DNA of 25,645 bases from Campylobacterales bacterium (GTDB lineage Bacteria > Campylobacterota > Campylobacteria > Campylobacterales > QNZT01), in assembly GCA_027080605.1 (NCBI GenBank), contig JALWRO010000097.1:1-25645 (forward strand). The letters are read 5' to 3'. A program made the position numbers and the translations under genes. Of the stretch, positions 1-7,884 are shown in pieces (position 1 is the stretch's first letter; the number at the start of each line of letters is the position of its first letter). The notes under the pieces were generated by a model. That model searched no databases, had not been told where the DNA came from, and worked only from the letters and a program-made list of their open reading frames with translations.

Positions 1-1869
1 CAACGCGTGAAAAGACTTGACCAGCAGACTATAGATTTTACCGACGAGTACATCGACAACATCGCAAAGATGTTTCCGCACTGCGTCACGGAAATGGAGG
101 ACGAAACCGGCAAACTTAAAAAGGCGATCGATTTTGATCTGCTCAGGCAGGAGCTTTCCGATAACATCGTCGAGGGACCTAAAGAGCGCTATCGTCTCGA
201 CTGGCCGGGCAAGCGGGCTTCTCTGGTCGCCGCCAATACACCCATCACCAAAACACTCCGACCTGCCGTAAAGGAGAGTGAGAATTTTGATACAACCAAA
301 AATCTCTACATCGAAGGCGACAACCTCGAAGCGCTTAAACTGCTGCAGGAGAGTTACCTGGGTGCCGTCAAGATGATCTACATCGATCCGCCTTACAATA
401 CCGGTAAAGATTTTGTCTACAAAGACAACTTCACCCGAAGCAAAGAGGAAGAGCTTCAGGAGAGCGGGCAGATTGATGAAAAGGGTGGCAGACTCGTTGC
501 CAACCTGGAAAGCAACTGGCGGTTTCACTCTGACTGGTTGAGTATGATGTACCCGAGACTCAGGCTTGCGAGGAATCTGCTGCGGGATGACGGGGTAATA
601 TTTATCTCTATTGATGATAATGAGGTGCACAATCTTAGGAAGATTTGTGATGAGGTGTTTGGGGAGGAGAATTTTTTTTCTAGTCTGGTTGTAATAAGAG
701 CTGAAGGTGGAGGTTTGGCTAAAAAGGTAATTAAAGGCCATGATTATTTGTTGGCTTACACTAAAAATAGTAAAACTTTCCAAGGAATATATAGACCAAA
801 GGACGTTAGAGGGGAAATAATAGAAAAAGATGGTAAAAAATATTGGATAGAAGAAGATTGGCTTAGGAAAGAATTTGGGAAATATGGAACTTGCACATAT
901 GAAGAACTGGAAAAAGTTAAAGGTTTAAAAAAGAAACAAGAAATAGATGAAGGATTGAAGAAAGGAATATATAAGTTAATAAAAAAAGGAAATTCACATA
1001 TTGTTGGAAGATTAAGAGAATTGGATAAAGACGGCTCAAAATTTTATAGCATATTAAAACATTTAAATAAAAATGGTGTCCAAGATCTGAAACAACTAAA
1101 CTTAGATAAGTATTTTGATTTCCCCAAACCAGTTTCTTTAATTAAAGAATTAGTGTTAGGTGCCACATTCTTTAGTCGGAGCAATAATGATGTCATCCTC
1201 GATTTTTACTCCGGTTCCGCTACCACCGCCCACGCCGTGATGCAACTCAACGCCGAAGACGGCGGTAATCGCAAATTTATCATGGTGCAACTTCCCGAAG
1301 AGACCGATGAAAAGAGTGAAGCTTACAAAACCATCGCCGAGATAGGCAAAGAGCGCATCCGCCGTGCCGGGAAAAAGATACTGGAAGATTTAGAGGCGAA
1401 AATCAAAAATGAAAAAGATGAAAACGAGAAAAAGAGACTTCATGAGATCAAATCCTCTCTCGATACCGGTTTTCGTGTCCTCAAAATCGACAGCTCCAAC
1501 ATGAGAGATGTCTATTTCACACCGGATGCCCTCGACAAAGAGAGTCTTTTCAGTACCATCGACCATATCAAAGAGGACAGAACCCCCGAAGACCTGCTCT
1601 TTGGCGTGCTGGTGGACTGGGGTGTGGATCTGACCCTGCCGATTCGCCGTGAAGAGATCATGGGAAAAACCGTCTTCTTCGTAGGACACGACGACCTCAC
1701 CGCCTGCTTCGATGACGATCTCGACATCGACTTCATCAAAGCCCTTGCCGGCAGAGAGGCACTGCGCGTGGTCTTCAAAGAGAGCGGCTTCAAAGATGAC
1801 GAAACCAAGATCAATGCCGAGCAGATATTTAAACAACTTTCACCGGGTACGGACTTGAGGGTGATATGA
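1..1869 (+). CDS. mod: Type III restriction-modification DNA methyltransferase (Mod subunit)
   Basis: Adenine-N6 DNA methyltransferase of a type III restriction-modification system; it recognises the site and works with the Res subunit encoded at 4454-7507. Seen (numbered from the GTG at base 7): the family N-terminus with FPHCVTE (24-30), the catalytic motif DPPYNTG (127-133), and the SAM-binding motif DFYSGSATT (399-407), where the more usual form has SGSGTT. DPPY before the SAM motif is the beta-class order expected of Mod. The frame is open to the left edge of the window, so the GTG at 7 is a plausible start but an upstream one cannot be excluded. The middle, about bases 670-1190 (residues 222-395), is strikingly AT-rich: 16/60 G+C at 721-780 and 13/60 at 961-1020, against 33/60 at 481-540 and 35/60 at 1201-1260. 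That is the target-recognition domain, which appears to have been exchanged. The C-terminus is complete. Confidence 0.95.
   Translation, partial: QRVKRLDQQTIDFTDEYIDNIAKMFPHCVTEMEDETGKLKKAIDFDLLRQELSDNIVEGPKERYRLDWPGKRASLVAANTPITKTLRPAVKESENFDTTKNLYIEGDNLEALKLLQESYLGAVKMIYIDPPYNTGKDFVYKDNFTRSKEEELQESGQIDEKGGRLVANLESNWRFHSDWLSMMYPRLRLARNLLRDDGVIFISIDDNEVHNLRKICDEVFGEENFFSSLVVIRAEGGGLAKKVIKGHDYLLAYTKNSKTFQGIYRPKDVRGEIIEKDGKKYWIEEDWLRKEFGKYGTCTYEELEKVKGLKKKQEIDEGLKKGIYKLIKKGNSHIVGRLRELDKDGSKFYSILKHLNKNGVQDLKQLNLDKYFDFPKPVSLIKELVLGATFFSRSNNDVILDFYSGSATTAHAVMQLNAEDGGNRKFIMVQLPEETDEKSEAYKTIAEIGKERIRRAGKKILEDLEAKIKNEKDENEKKRLHEIKSSLDTGFRVLKIDSSNMRDVYFTPDALDKESLFSTIDHIKEDRTPEDLLFGVLVDWGVDLTLPIRREEIMGKTVFFVGHDDLTACFDDDLDIDFIKALAGREALRVVFKESGFKDDETKINAEQIFKQLSPGTDLRVI
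1821..1866 (+). repeat. Direct repeat copy A (3' end of mod)
   Basis: The last coding bases of mod and the ribosome binding site that follows match 3219-3264 at 43 of 46 positions, with 29 consecutive identical bases (1830-1858 against 3228-3256). The mismatches are at 1824, 1829 and 1859. This copy lies just before the Fic start codon, with GAGGGTGAT acting as the Shine-Dalgarno region. Confidence 0.9.
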
Positions 1870-2972
1870 TGAAACCGTATTTACCAGATGCATTGCCGAT
1901 AGAAAATTTGGATCTCAAAAGACTTTTTCCTCTGGCAACAGAAGCCAATACGGAACTGGCACGTTATGACGGTTTGCTTGGGGGTATTGTCAACCCTCAG
2001 ATTCTTCTATCTCCGCTAACCAACGAAGAGGCGGTACTCTCATCGCGTATCGAAGGGACACAGGCAACGGTAGATGAAGTGCTTGAACATGAAGCAGGTC
2101 TATTGAAAGGAGGGGAAAAAGAGAAAGATATCCAGGAGATTCTCAATTATCGCAGGGCATTGGTGGCTGCATCTGAGTATCTGAAAGATGCGCCTTTTAC
2201 TCTCTCGTTTGTGCGGCAACTGCATAAGATTTTGTTGCAAAGTGTGCGCGGGTACAATAAATCTCCCGGTGAGTTTCGCAAAGATCAGAACTGGATTGGA
2301 CCGCAGGGGTGTTCTATGGAAAATGCCACATATATACCACCCGATCCGATGAGAATGATGGACGATCTGGAGGCATGGGAGAAATATGTCAACGGTGAAG
2401 ATATCGATGTGTTGGTTCAGTGTGCGGTTATGCATGCACAGTTTGAGCTGATCCATCCGTTTAAAGACGGTAACGGGCGAATCGGGCGCATTTTGATTCC
2501 ACTTTTTCTTTATTACAAAAGAAAGTTGGAATACCCTATGTTTTATCTGAGTTCCTATCTGGAATATCACAGAGATGAGTATTACGAACGATTGCGTGGG
2601 ATATCTCGTGACGGAAACTGGGATGAATGGGTGGCTTTTTTCCTTAATGCTATTAGCATTCAGGCTCGTACCAATGCCAGAAAGGTTAAAGAGATCATGT
2701 CGCTGTATGACGAGATGAAAGAACGTGTGCAGAATATCACCCATTCGCAATATACCATCCAGCTTATTGACGCTATTTTTGACCGTCCTATTTTTAGCAC
2801 CAGTGATTTCATCGACCGTACAGGGATTCATAAGCCGACAGCGTTGGGACTGTTACGACAGTTGCGCGAACATGAGATATTGCAAGTACATCAGGAGGGA
2901 CGAGGAAGACGCCCGACCGTCTATGGTTTTGATGTGCTTTTAAACATTGCGGACAGGCGGGATACGCTTTGA
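1866..2972 (+). CDS. Fic family protein (class II AMP-transferase type) with C-terminal winged helix
   Basis: Fic-domain enzymes usually transfer AMP from ATP to hydroxyl side chains of target proteins. Seen: an N-terminal Fic_N region with the autoinhibitory helix motif SSRIEG (59-64), which marks a class II Fic that restrains itself, and an intact active-site loop HPFKDGNGRIGR (197-208) with catalytic His197 and both arginines. Residues about 300-360 look like a winged helix-turn-helix and probably bind DNA. The ATG at 1866 overlaps the mod stop codon in ATGA form; a second ATG at 1869 is an alternative, so the gene is translationally coupled to mod. It interrupts the mod-res pair, and copies of the mod 3' end lie on both sides, suggesting a later insertion. 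The target protein cannot be told from sequence. Length (368 residues) is normal for this subfamily. Confidence 0.93.
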   Translation: MMKPYLPDALPIENLDLKRLFPLATEANTELARYDGLLGGIVNPQILLSPLTNEEAVLSSRIEGTQATVDEVLEHEAGLLKGGEKEKDIQEILNYRRALVAASEYLKDAPFTLSFVRQLHKILLQSVRGYNKSPGEFRKDQNWIGPQGCSMENATYIPPDPMRMMDDLEAWEKYVNGEDIDVLVQCAVMHAQFELIHPFKDGNGRIGRILIPLFLYYKRKLEYPMFYLSSYLEYHRDEYYERLRGISRDGNWDEWVAFFLNAISIQARTNARKVKEIMSLYDEMKERVQNITHSQYTIQLIDAIFDRPIFSTSDFIDRTGIHKPTALGLLRQLREHEILQVHQEGRGRRPTVYGFDVLLNIADRRDTL

Positions 2973-3068
2973 TTTGTGTATCGCGAGGGATTCAAAAGAG
3001 GTTTTGTGTATCGTATTTTTTATTTTACGATACAAAAATGTTTTTGTGTATCACTGACGATACACAAA
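2973..3068. promoter_or_regulatory. Cluster of five TTTGTGTATCG half-sites (candidate operator)
   Basis: Immediately after the fic stop codon the element TTTGTGTATCG occurs at 2973-2983 and 3003-3013 and, one base shorter, at 3043-3052. It is inverted at 3058-3068 (exact) and about 3028-3036 (CGATACAAA, two bases missing). The pair TTTTGTGTATC (3042-3052) and GATACACAAAA (3059-3069) forms an 11-bp inverted repeat with a 6-bp spacer. Such an arrangement fits cooperative binding by a helix-turn-helix protein. The winged helix of the neighbouring Fic protein is the obvious candidate, but that link is inference. Confidence 0.6.
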
Positions 3069-3073
3069 ATCGT

Positions 3074-3108
3074 CATATGTTAAAAGAATCGGGATTTTTT
3101 AACATATG
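3074..3108. repeat. 12-bp perfect inverted repeat (hairpin)
   Basis: CATATGTTAAAA (3074-3085) is followed after 11 bases by its exact reverse complement (3097-3108). It lies just past the GTATC half-site cluster in the gap between fic and the Abi gene. It could be a protein-binding site or a weak transcript stem; there is no clear U-run after it. Confidence 0.55.
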
Positions 3109-3166
3109 GTACAAATATATCAAAAAAACACTCTTTTGGTTAAAATATGTCATAAGGAAAGCAAAA

Positions 3167-3256
3167 ATGAAACCAGGTATTAAACATCTTTTTGATCAGC
3201 GTGGACGGTTGATACCAGGCAAATATATAAACAACTTTCACCGGGTACGGACTTGA
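3167..3256 (+). pseudogene. Truncated short reading frame ending in the duplicated mod tail
   Basis: A 29-residue frame begins at an ATG with a good Shine-Dalgarno sequence (AAGGA at 3154-3158, 8 bases upstream). Its first 17 or so residues (MKPGIKHLFDQRG and on) look like a genuine protein N-terminus that I do not recognise. From base 3219 onward the sequence is the mod-tail repeat read in another frame, so the original gene is cut off at the repeat junction. It may be the stump of a gene lost when the Fic module was inserted or rearranged. Whether it is translated is unknown. Confidence 0.4.
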
Positions 3257-3264
3257 AGGTGATA
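3219..3264 (+). repeat. Direct repeat copy B (duplicated mod 3' end)
   Basis: 43 of 46 bases match 1821-1866. Here the mod frame is destroyed (a TAA falls in the mod frame near 3228), so this is not a functional mod end. The copied GAAGGTGAT lies upstream of the Abi ATG at 3270 and may serve as its ribosome binding site, as the original does for fic. Confidence 0.9.
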
Positions 3265-3269
3265 TAGTT

Positions 3270-4301
3270 ATGTGTCTATACAAGCATACGCCTAAAGATA
3301 CCGATACTTTTTTGGACGAGATATATGTTTCAGGTGTACAAAAAAGTAGTTGTCTTGATGACGACAATATTAAAAAAATATTGCATACTATCGGTATTTT
3401 TCGCTTTAAAGGATATCTGTATGCCTTTAGAGGCGAACTGGATAGACATTCTATTGATGAAGTATTGACGCTTTATTATTTCGATAAGTTCTTGACCAGA
3501 CATGTAATGGAGTTTACCTCTTCCATAGAGGCATTACTAAAAACACGTGTGGTGGAACTTTGTTACAAGTGGACACAAAATCCTTTCTTTTATTTGATGC
3601 AAGAGAATCATAAATTTTCTAATTTTCAGATCAATCAGCCGACCTTGGATAACTGGAGAGATCGAAGAATGCGAGATGGTGAAGAGGAAGAGTGTTACCA
3701 ACACTATTGTCTCTACTACAAACATAAATATATATTTGAAGAGAACAGAACAGTCTACCTCTCTGAAACTACGCTCATAGAAATAAAGGAAGAAGTTAAT
3801 TATCCTCCATTCCATTATCTGGTGGAAAGTGCTACCCTGGGTATGCTAATAGCTTTTATCAAAAGTATAAAAATCGGTAGATATGATTTGCTTCGTGGAA
3901 TTGCCAGAGAGTTAGATGTCAATCCAAATCGATTTGGGCATTATCTTGAGCGCTTGAATGAAATTAGAAATCGTGCTGCACACCGTGAAAGGCTTTTTAA
4001 TCGTGGTTATCGAAGTGTGCGTGCATTTGGAAACTATCGGTACTTACGAAACTCGATAGAACCTCACTCTTTTGCAGATGTTTATCTCTATTTTTACTTT
4101 ATGCTTGGCAGAATAGATATGTATGAGAATTTCGAAGTGTTTTACCAACAAGAGATAGAGCCACTATTTACAGAATATCAAAATGACAGGTTTATCGCAC
4201 TGGATTCTAATGGATTCAATTTAAGATTTGGAAAAGAAGAAAAAGAGAAATTTGATCAAGTAAAGCAATTTATATTGAGAGGAATGGGTATTAATAAATA
4301 A
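3270..4301 (+). CDS. Abi_2 (AbiD/AbiF-type) abortive infection protein
   Basis: Belongs to the Abi_2 family of phage-exclusion proteins, whose members are toxin-like HEPN RNases. Seen: the N-terminal family pattern around residues 35-55 (IKKILHTIGIFRFKGYLYAF) and, near residue 230, the motif EIRNRAAHRERLFN, which supplies the R-N-x-x-x-H catalytic signature of HEPN domains. The 343-residue length is typical. The ATG at 3270 follows the duplicated mod-tail ribosome binding site. The gene is AT-rich compared with res. It sits between the two type III restriction genes, as accessory abortive-infection genes often do, and is followed with no gap by a structured RNA candidate (4302-4360). Inference: it cleaves RNA when infection is sensed, and the RNA or a neighbouring protein holds it in check. 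Confidence 0.85.
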   Translation: MCLYKHTPKDTDTFLDEIYVSGVQKSSCLDDDNIKKILHTIGIFRFKGYLYAFRGELDRHSIDEVLTLYYFDKFLTRHVMEFTSSIEALLKTRVVELCYKWTQNPFFYLMQENHKFSNFQINQPTLDNWRDRRMRDGEEEECYQHYCLYYKHKYIFEENRTVYLSETTLIEIKEEVNYPPFHYLVESATLGMLIAFIKSIKIGRYDLLRGIARELDVNPNRFGHYLERLNEIRNRAAHRERLFNRGYRSVRAFGNYRYLRNSIEPHSFADVYLYFYFMLGRIDMYENFEVFYQQEIEPLFTEYQNDRFIALDSNGFNLRFGKEEKEKFDQVKQFILRGMGINK

Positions 4302-4360
4302 AAAAAGCCGGACATAGCAAGGTAACAGAAGTCCCTTACCAGAGGATCCGGCGTTTGTGA
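4302..4360 (+). ncRNA. Candidate abiF-type structured RNA downstream of the Abi_2 gene
   Basis: Directly after the Abi stop codon there is an A-run, then an outer stem GCCGGA (4307-4312) / TCCGGC (4347-4352), and an inner stem GGTAA (4321-4325) / TTACC (4336-4340) with a 10-base loop. Three more A-U pairs can extend the outer stem past one mismatch. There is no U-run after it (GTTTGTGAC), so it is a poor terminator. A conserved RNA called the abiF motif is known to lie downstream of Abi_2-family genes in many bacteria, and related RNAs are reported to neutralise AbiF toxins. Placement and compact structure fit, but membership in that family rests on my recognition and needs a covariance search. 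Confidence 0.55.
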
Positions 4361-4453
4361 CAACATGATTATACCAGTAAAATACTAAATTATTGCTTAA
4401 TCTTGATGTGATTATTAATTGAATATTTTAATTTAAAAATACAGGAAATTATT

Positions 4454-7400
4454 ATGAAAATCCGCTTTAAACATCAACCATATCAGCAAAAAGCAGTCGA
4501 TGCGATCATAAAGTGCTTTAGAGGACAGCCCCGAAAAGAGGGGGTCCAGTACCGTGTCGATCCCGGAAAGAGAAACGCCGCCAAAGGACAGATGCAATTT
4601 GAGGTGGAGGAAGCAGGTTTTAGAAATCATGAGCTTGTTATCAGTGAAAGTGAATTGCTGCAAAATATCCGTGAAGTGCAACGAAATCAGAATCTGCCTG
4701 TAGATAGCAAGCTTGTGAAAACGCCTGTATCTCCTGTCAATCTCGATGTAGAGATGGAGACGGGAACAGGAAAGACCTATGTCTATACCAAGACGATTTT
4801 TGAGCTCTATCAGCACTATGGCTGGAGCAAATTTATCATCGTGGTGCCGAGCATCGCTATTCGTGAAGGGGTCGCGCAGTCGTTTGAATTGACCAAAGAG
4901 CACTTTTTGGAAGAGTATAGTTTGCAGGCAAAGTGGTTTATCTACGACTCAAAATCACCGCAGAATATCAAAAGCTTCTCCGTCGACGGCGGTATCAATG
5001 TCATGATCATCAACGTGCAGGCATTTAACGTGACCGGAAAGGATGCGCGTCGTATTTTTATGGAACTGGATGAGTTTGAGTCGAGAAGACCGATCGATAT
5101 GATCAAGGCAAACCGTCCTGTTCTCATCATGGATGAGCCGCAGAAGATGGAGGGGAAAAAGACGGTAGAGAAACTCAAAGAGTTCAATCCGCTGATGATT
5201 TTGCGCTATTCAGCTACCCACAAAAAACAGCACAACCGTGTTTACAGACTCGATGCACTCGATGCCTACAACCAGAAACTTGTCAAAAAAATCTCTGTCA
5301 AAGGGATCACCGTCAAAGGACTCAGCGGTACCAACGCCTACCTCTATCTGCAGTCGATAGAGGTTGCAAAAGGAAGAGACCCCGTTGCCAGACTTGAGAT
5401 GGAGGTCAGGCAAAAAAGCGGTATCAAACGGGTGCTCAGGCGTATTGAGAAAGGTGATAACCTTTATGAACTTTCCAATGAACTGGAGCAGTACAAGGGC
5501 TTTACCGTTTCAGAGATCAATGCAATCGAAAACAGCATAAGTTTTACCAACGGTGAAGTGTTACATGCGGGTGAAGCGACGGGCAATGTAGACGAGCGTA
5601 TGTTGCGGCGTATTCAGATTCGTGAAGCGATCAAATCACATCTGCAAAAGGAACAGGAACTTTTTGCCAGAGGCGTCAAAGTGCTGAGCCTTTTCTTTAT
5701 CGATGAGGTGGCAAAGTATCGTCTCTATACCGAAGAAGGAACGGAAAAAGGGGAGTATGCCAAAGTCTTTGAAGAGGAGTATCGAGAAGCGATTCGCGAT
5801 CTCGGTACACTGCTTGAACCGGAGTATCGTGAATATCTCTACAATATCGATGTCGAAAAGACACACAACGGTTACTTTTCAGTCGATAAAAAGGGAAGAT
5901 TGACTGATCCAAAAGTCAAGGCGAGAGGAGAGAATGCCGGGCTCAGTGACGATGTCAATGCGTATGATCTGATCTTGAAAGACAAGCAGCGTCTGCTCTC
6001 TTTTGCGGAGCCGACCCGTTTCATCTTTTCACACTCAGCGTTGAGAGAGGGGTGGGACAATCCAAATATCTTTGTGATCTGTACGCTGAAACACAGTGAC
6101 AATACCATCGCCAGACGGCAGGAAGTGGGACGGGGAATGCGTATCTCTGTCAACCAAAAGGGTGAGCGTACGGATGATCCGCGTATTGTGCATGATGTCA
6201 ATGTTCTGACTGTTGTTGCCAATGAAAGTTATAAAGACTTTGTCACGGGATTGCAAAAAGAGATTTCCGAAACACTCTCCGACAGACCTAAAAAGGCAGA
6301 TGAGAAATATTTTGTCGGTAAAGTCGTTGAGGTGGAAGATGGTCAAAAGGTTGTGATCGATGAGAGACAGGCAAAAATAATCGAGTTTTATCTGATCCAA
6401 AATGGTTATGTTGATTATGATCAAAAGATTACAGATAAATATCATGATGCAAAAAAAGAAGAGACTTTGGCTCCTCTCCCTGACGAGTTGCAACCGATAG
6501 CTGCAGGCGTTTTTATGCTGATAGACAGCGTTTACAGCGATGTGATGCTGCCGACATTTGCAAACGAATATAGACAAAAGTCGAATCCTCTCAACGACAA
6601 TATCAGGAAAAAAGAGTTTTTGGAGCTTTGGAACAAAATCAATCAAAAGGCAGTTTATACGGTGCACTTTGATTCAAACGAGTTGATCGACAATGCAGCC
6701 AACGCTTTGAACAAAGAGCTGAAGGTACGTGAACTGCAGTATCAGGTTGTCGAGGGTGAGATGGACGGTGATGTCAGTGATGACGATCTTAAAGACGGTG
6801 AGGCGTTTCGGGTAAAAGAGAGCGGTATGGTCAAAGGTGATTATGCAGGGCACTATAGTGTGCAGTATGATCTTATCGGTAAACTGGCAAGTGAAACGAA
6901 ACTGACGCGCCGTACGATTGGAGAGATACTCAAAAAAATCGGTGACGGGACATTTGAAAAATATAAAAAGAACCCTGAAGAGTTCATACGCAACAGTGCG
7001 CGACTTATCAATGAACAAAAAGCGACAACAGTGATTGAACACCTGAAATATGACCCAACAGAGCAGGCACACACACTGGAAGATATCTTTACGGTTGATT
7101 CCAAAACTTATGATATCACACGCCTTCATGAAGTGAACAAGCATGTTTATGATTATGTCGTGACAGATTCCAAAGGCGAAACCGAGTTTGCCAGGCAGCT
7201 TGATGTCGCTTCAGAAGTTGTCGTATATGCCAAACTGCCGTCGAATTTCTTTATCCCCACCCCGGTAGGAGAATACAATCCCGACTGGGCGGTTGCTTTT
7301 GAAGAGGGAAGAGTGAAACATATCTATTTTGTTGCAGAAACCAAAGGCTCTCTGTCAACGATGCAGCTCAGAAAGATAGAAGAGATCAAAATAGAGTGTG

Positions 7401-7507
7401 CAAGAAAGTTTTTTGACAAAATAGCTTCCGATGAAGTTAAGTATGATGTTGTTGATAGCTTTGATACACTGATGAAAAAGGTGTTGGGGGTAGCGGTAGT
7501 TCAGTAG
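4454..7507 (+). CDS. res: Type III restriction-modification endonuclease (Res subunit)
   Basis: ATP-dependent helicase-nuclease that cleaves DNA with Mod when unmodified sites are met. Seen in order: an N-terminal region with PYQQKAVDAI (9-18); Walker A METGTGKT (101-108); the DEAD-box equivalent MDEPQ (226-230); helicase motif III SAT (253-255); motif VI RQEVGRGMR (555-563); and a C-terminal PD-(D/E)XK nuclease with Asp944, Glu962 and Lys964 in the pattern NPDWA...AETKG. All key residues are present and the 1017-residue length is normal, so the enzyme looks functional. The ATG at 4454 has AGGAA six bases upstream. The 152-base gap after the Abi gene suggests it may have its own promoter, but none is clear. 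Its methylase partner is the gene at 1-1869. Confidence 0.96.
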   Translation: MKIRFKHQPYQQKAVDAIIKCFRGQPRKEGVQYRVDPGKRNAAKGQMQFEVEEAGFRNHELVISESELLQNIREVQRNQNLPVDSKLVKTPVSPVNLDVEMETGTGKTYVYTKTIFELYQHYGWSKFIIVVPSIAIREGVAQSFELTKEHFLEEYSLQAKWFIYDSKSPQNIKSFSVDGGINVMIINVQAFNVTGKDARRIFMELDEFESRRPIDMIKANRPVLIMDEPQKMEGKKTVEKLKEFNPLMILRYSATHKKQHNRVYRLDALDAYNQKLVKKISVKGITVKGLSGTNAYLYLQSIEVAKGRDPVARLEMEVRQKSGIKRVLRRIEKGDNLYELSNELEQYKGFTVSEINAIENSISFTNGEVLHAGEATGNVDERMLRRIQIREAIKSHLQKEQELFARGVKVLSLFFIDEVAKYRLYTEEGTEKGEYAKVFEEEYREAIRDLGTLLEPEYREYLYNIDVEKTHNGYFSVDKKGRLTDPKVKARGENAGLSDDVNAYDLILKDKQRLLSFAEPTRFIFSHSALREGWDNPNIFVICTLKHSDNTIARRQEVGRGMRISVNQKGERTDDPRIVHDVNVLTVVANESYKDFVTGLQKEISETLSDRPKKADEKYFVGKVVEVEDGQKVVIDERQAKIIEFYLIQNGYVDYDQKITDKYHDAKKEETLAPLPDELQPIAAGVFMLIDSVYSDVMLPTFANEYRQKSNPLNDNIRKKEFLELWNKINQKAVYTVHFDSNELIDNAANALNKELKVRELQYQVVEGEMDGDVSDDDLKDGEAFRVKESGMVKGDYAGHYSVQYDLIGKLASETKLTRRTIGEILKKIGDGTFEKYKKNPEEFIRNSARLINEQKATTVIEHLKYDPTEQAHTLEDIFTVDSKTYDITRLHEVNKHVYDYVVTDSKGETEFARQLDVASEVVVYAKLPSNFFIPTPVGEYNPDWAVAFEEGRVKHIYFVAETKGSLSTMQLRKIEEIKIECARKFFDKIASDEVKYDVVDSFDTLMKKVLGVAVVQ

Positions 7508-7763
7508 CTGAGTTGTTGCCGGATGCAACTGTTCGGAAATTCCGAACAGTTCAACATAAAGTTGGTCGAGAAATGGAGAGAAACGACACGATTTTTTTAA
7601 AAAATCCAAAATGAACTGCACATGATTACCGATGAACTCGTAGCAAAGAGAGCAGATGCCTCTTCTCCAAATATGGGACTTACGAGCTGGAGCATGGAAG
7701 ATAGAAGAGTATTGAAAAATACAGTGAACGAAGAAAAATCCAAAGAGAAGAAGAGGGCGCGAT
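7507..7763 (+). pseudogene. Degraded RhuM-family (virulence RhuM) gene remnant
   Basis: Overlapping the res stop codon, an open frame from 7507 encodes VAELLPDATVRKFRTVQ and then GREMERN, typical of the N-terminal part of RhuM-family proteins. That frame stops near 7613. In another frame, from about 7601 to a stop at 7761-7763, the sequence reads QNELHMITDELVAKRAD and then SSPNMGLTSW, the C-terminal part of the same family. The middle of the gene is missing and the two ends are out of frame across a T-run/A-run (about 7592-7604). RhuM-like genes are common in restriction and defence islands. The identification rests on recognising the TVRKFRTVQ and RAD...NMGLTSW motifs. Confidence 0.65.
7527..7551. 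repeat. 25-bp perfect palindrome
   Basis: AACTGTTCGGAA (7527-7538), one base, then its exact reverse complement (7540-7551). It lies 20 bases after the res stop codon and within the RhuM remnant, where it codes for the TVRKFRTV stretch. It could act as a transcript-end hairpin for res, though no U-run follows, or be a by-product of the coding sequence. Confidence 0.6.
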
Positions 7764-7884
7764 AGAGAACATCAAAGCGCTTGAATCCATAGTAAAAAAA
7801 AGTAAATCGTGAATAGAAAATTTACTCATAACAATGTCCTGGCTAAAGAGTGGAGGTCTGTCCCAAATATAATCCAAAAAATTA

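Noticed and set aside
1390..1836. Open frames on the minus strand inside mod
   Set aside because: They mirror the strongly coding + strand frame, lack a ribosome binding site and resemble no protein.
2973..3108. CRISPR array from the repeated GTGTATCG units
   Set aside because: The repeats are only about 11 bases, irregularly spaced and in both orientations, with no cas genes.
4302..4360. Simple rho-independent terminator after the Abi gene
   Set aside because: The stem is interrupted by a second hairpin and not followed by a U-run, so a structured RNA is the better reading, though some terminator activity is possible.
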